Below the pieces are notes generated by a model, which ran no database searches, was not told the DNA's origin, and saw only the letters and a list, made by a program, of their open reading frames with translations. 64,000 nt of DNA from Spirodela intermedia (taxonomy: Eukaryota > Streptophyta > Magnoliopsida > Alismatales > Araceae): the NCBI GenBank assembly GCA_902729315.2, contig LR746270.1, positions 7,263,221-7,327,220 on the forward strand. The letters run 5' to 3'. Every line of letters begins with the position of its first letter. Within the stretch, counting starts at the first letter, position 1. This document shows, one piece after another, positions 63,382 through 64,000 of this stretch. The position numbers were made by a program, and so were the translations under genes.

Positions 63382-63862
63382 ATATGGACAAGAAGCTGTC
63401 GTCCTTGCTGACATCCTCCGGCGCACCTAACTCGACCGTAGCCAAAACAAGAGCTAGATCCACGCCGTCATCGGTCGGCGTTCTTGGTTTGTGTGGTTCT
63501 GAGCTGGGACGCGAGTAATGCTCTGTCAGGCCATACGTCGAACAGGAGACGTGCATTCCACATGCCACGCGAAAAAAAAAAGACGAATCATACGCCCCTA
63601 CCCAACCCCACCTCTCCTTTAGACCATGTGAAATCATTGGAGGGCGTTGAGTATTTTATGCCCTGCCCCCCCCCGCCATCATCTTATTTTTCTCTCTGAC
63701 GATTTAAAAATCGGCCATTATTCTCCACTATATTATTATCATTAGATCAAGTTGTTCATAATAAAACAGAACGCTGACGCCGACCGCTGCACAAATATTT
63801 TTGGAGCTCAGTTCTCATGACACTCCTGCCATGTTACCTTACTCTCCCACGCAGAATCGTCC

Positions 63863-63881
63863 GATTCCGAGGATCGGAATC
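63863..63881. other. Short perfect hairpin
   Basis: GATTCCGA, a GGA loop, then TCGGAATC. A related CGGATTCCGATTC occurs about 50 bp to the right. Confidence 0.6.
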
Positions 63882-64000
63882 AGCGCTCATTGATCAAGAT
63901 TTGAGAACGGATTCCGATTCCCACCTGAGTCAATCACCGAGGATAAACTTGGAGCCTCCAGCGTGCACCCCTTACGTCGCTGCCCATTTGATCGGAGCCA

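Larger units (their letters stand above)
57936..64000. other. Right-hand intergenic region, microsatellite-rich
   Basis: About 6 kb with no gene I can support on either strand. Open frames here are mostly produced by CT/GA runs or GC-rich stretches and lack recognisable domains. Contents worth noting are the microsatellites and hairpins listed separately, and an imperfect direct repeat near 61424 and 61527. Confidence 0.5.

Noticed and set aside
62903-63430. 175-aa open frame on the plus strand
   Set aside because: Its second half is produced by a GA-rich repeat and the first half has no recognised family.
1-64000. CRISPR arrays, bacterial operons, tRNA or rRNA genes
   Set aside because: The window is plant nuclear DNA; the ~30-bp repeats are degenerate, lack CRISPR-type spacers, and no tRNA or rRNA was recognised by eye.

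Overview
The window is nuclear DNA from a flowering plant. It carries split genes with GT-AG introns, long AT-rich intergenic stretches full of decayed transposable elements, GC-rich first exons, and CT/GA-rich leaders and flanks. The GC-rich 5' exons and long CT/GA microsatellites would suit a monocot or an early-diverging angiosperm, but the sequence alone does not fix the species. All calls come from reading the DNA and splicing by eye; no database search was run.

Layout: (1) 0.77-6.77 kb, minus: 5' part of a SPOUT-family RNA methyltransferase gene (C9orf114/SPOUT1 type), six exons visible, 3' end beyond the left edge. (2) 8.54-14.90 kb, plus: complete five-exon GDSL esterase/lipase (380 aa), head-to-head with the SPOUT gene. 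(3) 14.94-20.14 kb: a decayed Ty1/copia retrotransposon with both LTRs, PBS, PPT and a near-perfect 5-bp target duplication, inserted 33 bp after the GDSL stop codon. (4) 25.3-37.6 kb: three small genes for secreted ten-cysteine peptides (77, 77 and 73 aa) with one shared cysteine spacing, intron phase and promoter spacing, scattered among AT-rich repeats. (5) 38.9-44.3 kb: a 5.4-kb element with 1.7-kb inverted arms. (6) 46.85-48.24 kb, minus: single-exon BSD-domain protein (464 aa). (7) 52.98-57.28 kb, minus: complete seven-exon ALKBH10-type 2-oxoglutarate/Fe(II) RNA demethylase (577 aa) with a promoter rich in bZIP-type ACGT sites. (8) 57.9-64.0 kb: no gene recognised; many CT/GA microsatellites and a few hairpins.

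The conserved genes (SPOUT, GDSL, BSD, ALKBH10) are ordinary housekeeping or metabolic loci and need not work together. The least ordinary content is the ten-cysteine peptide cluster: short secreted peptides whose C-x3-C and C-x-C spacing hints at a cysteine-stabilised alpha-beta fold, but whose CC and terminal CCC blocks differ from the usual eight-cysteine plant defensins. Members 2 and 3 also share a promoter block, as expected from local duplication. The other leads are an in-frame 102-bp intron inside the ALKBH10 catalytic domain, a dispersed repeat family with about 30-bp internal periodicity, and a diverged tandem repeat of about 187 bp at 29.1-29.9 kb.
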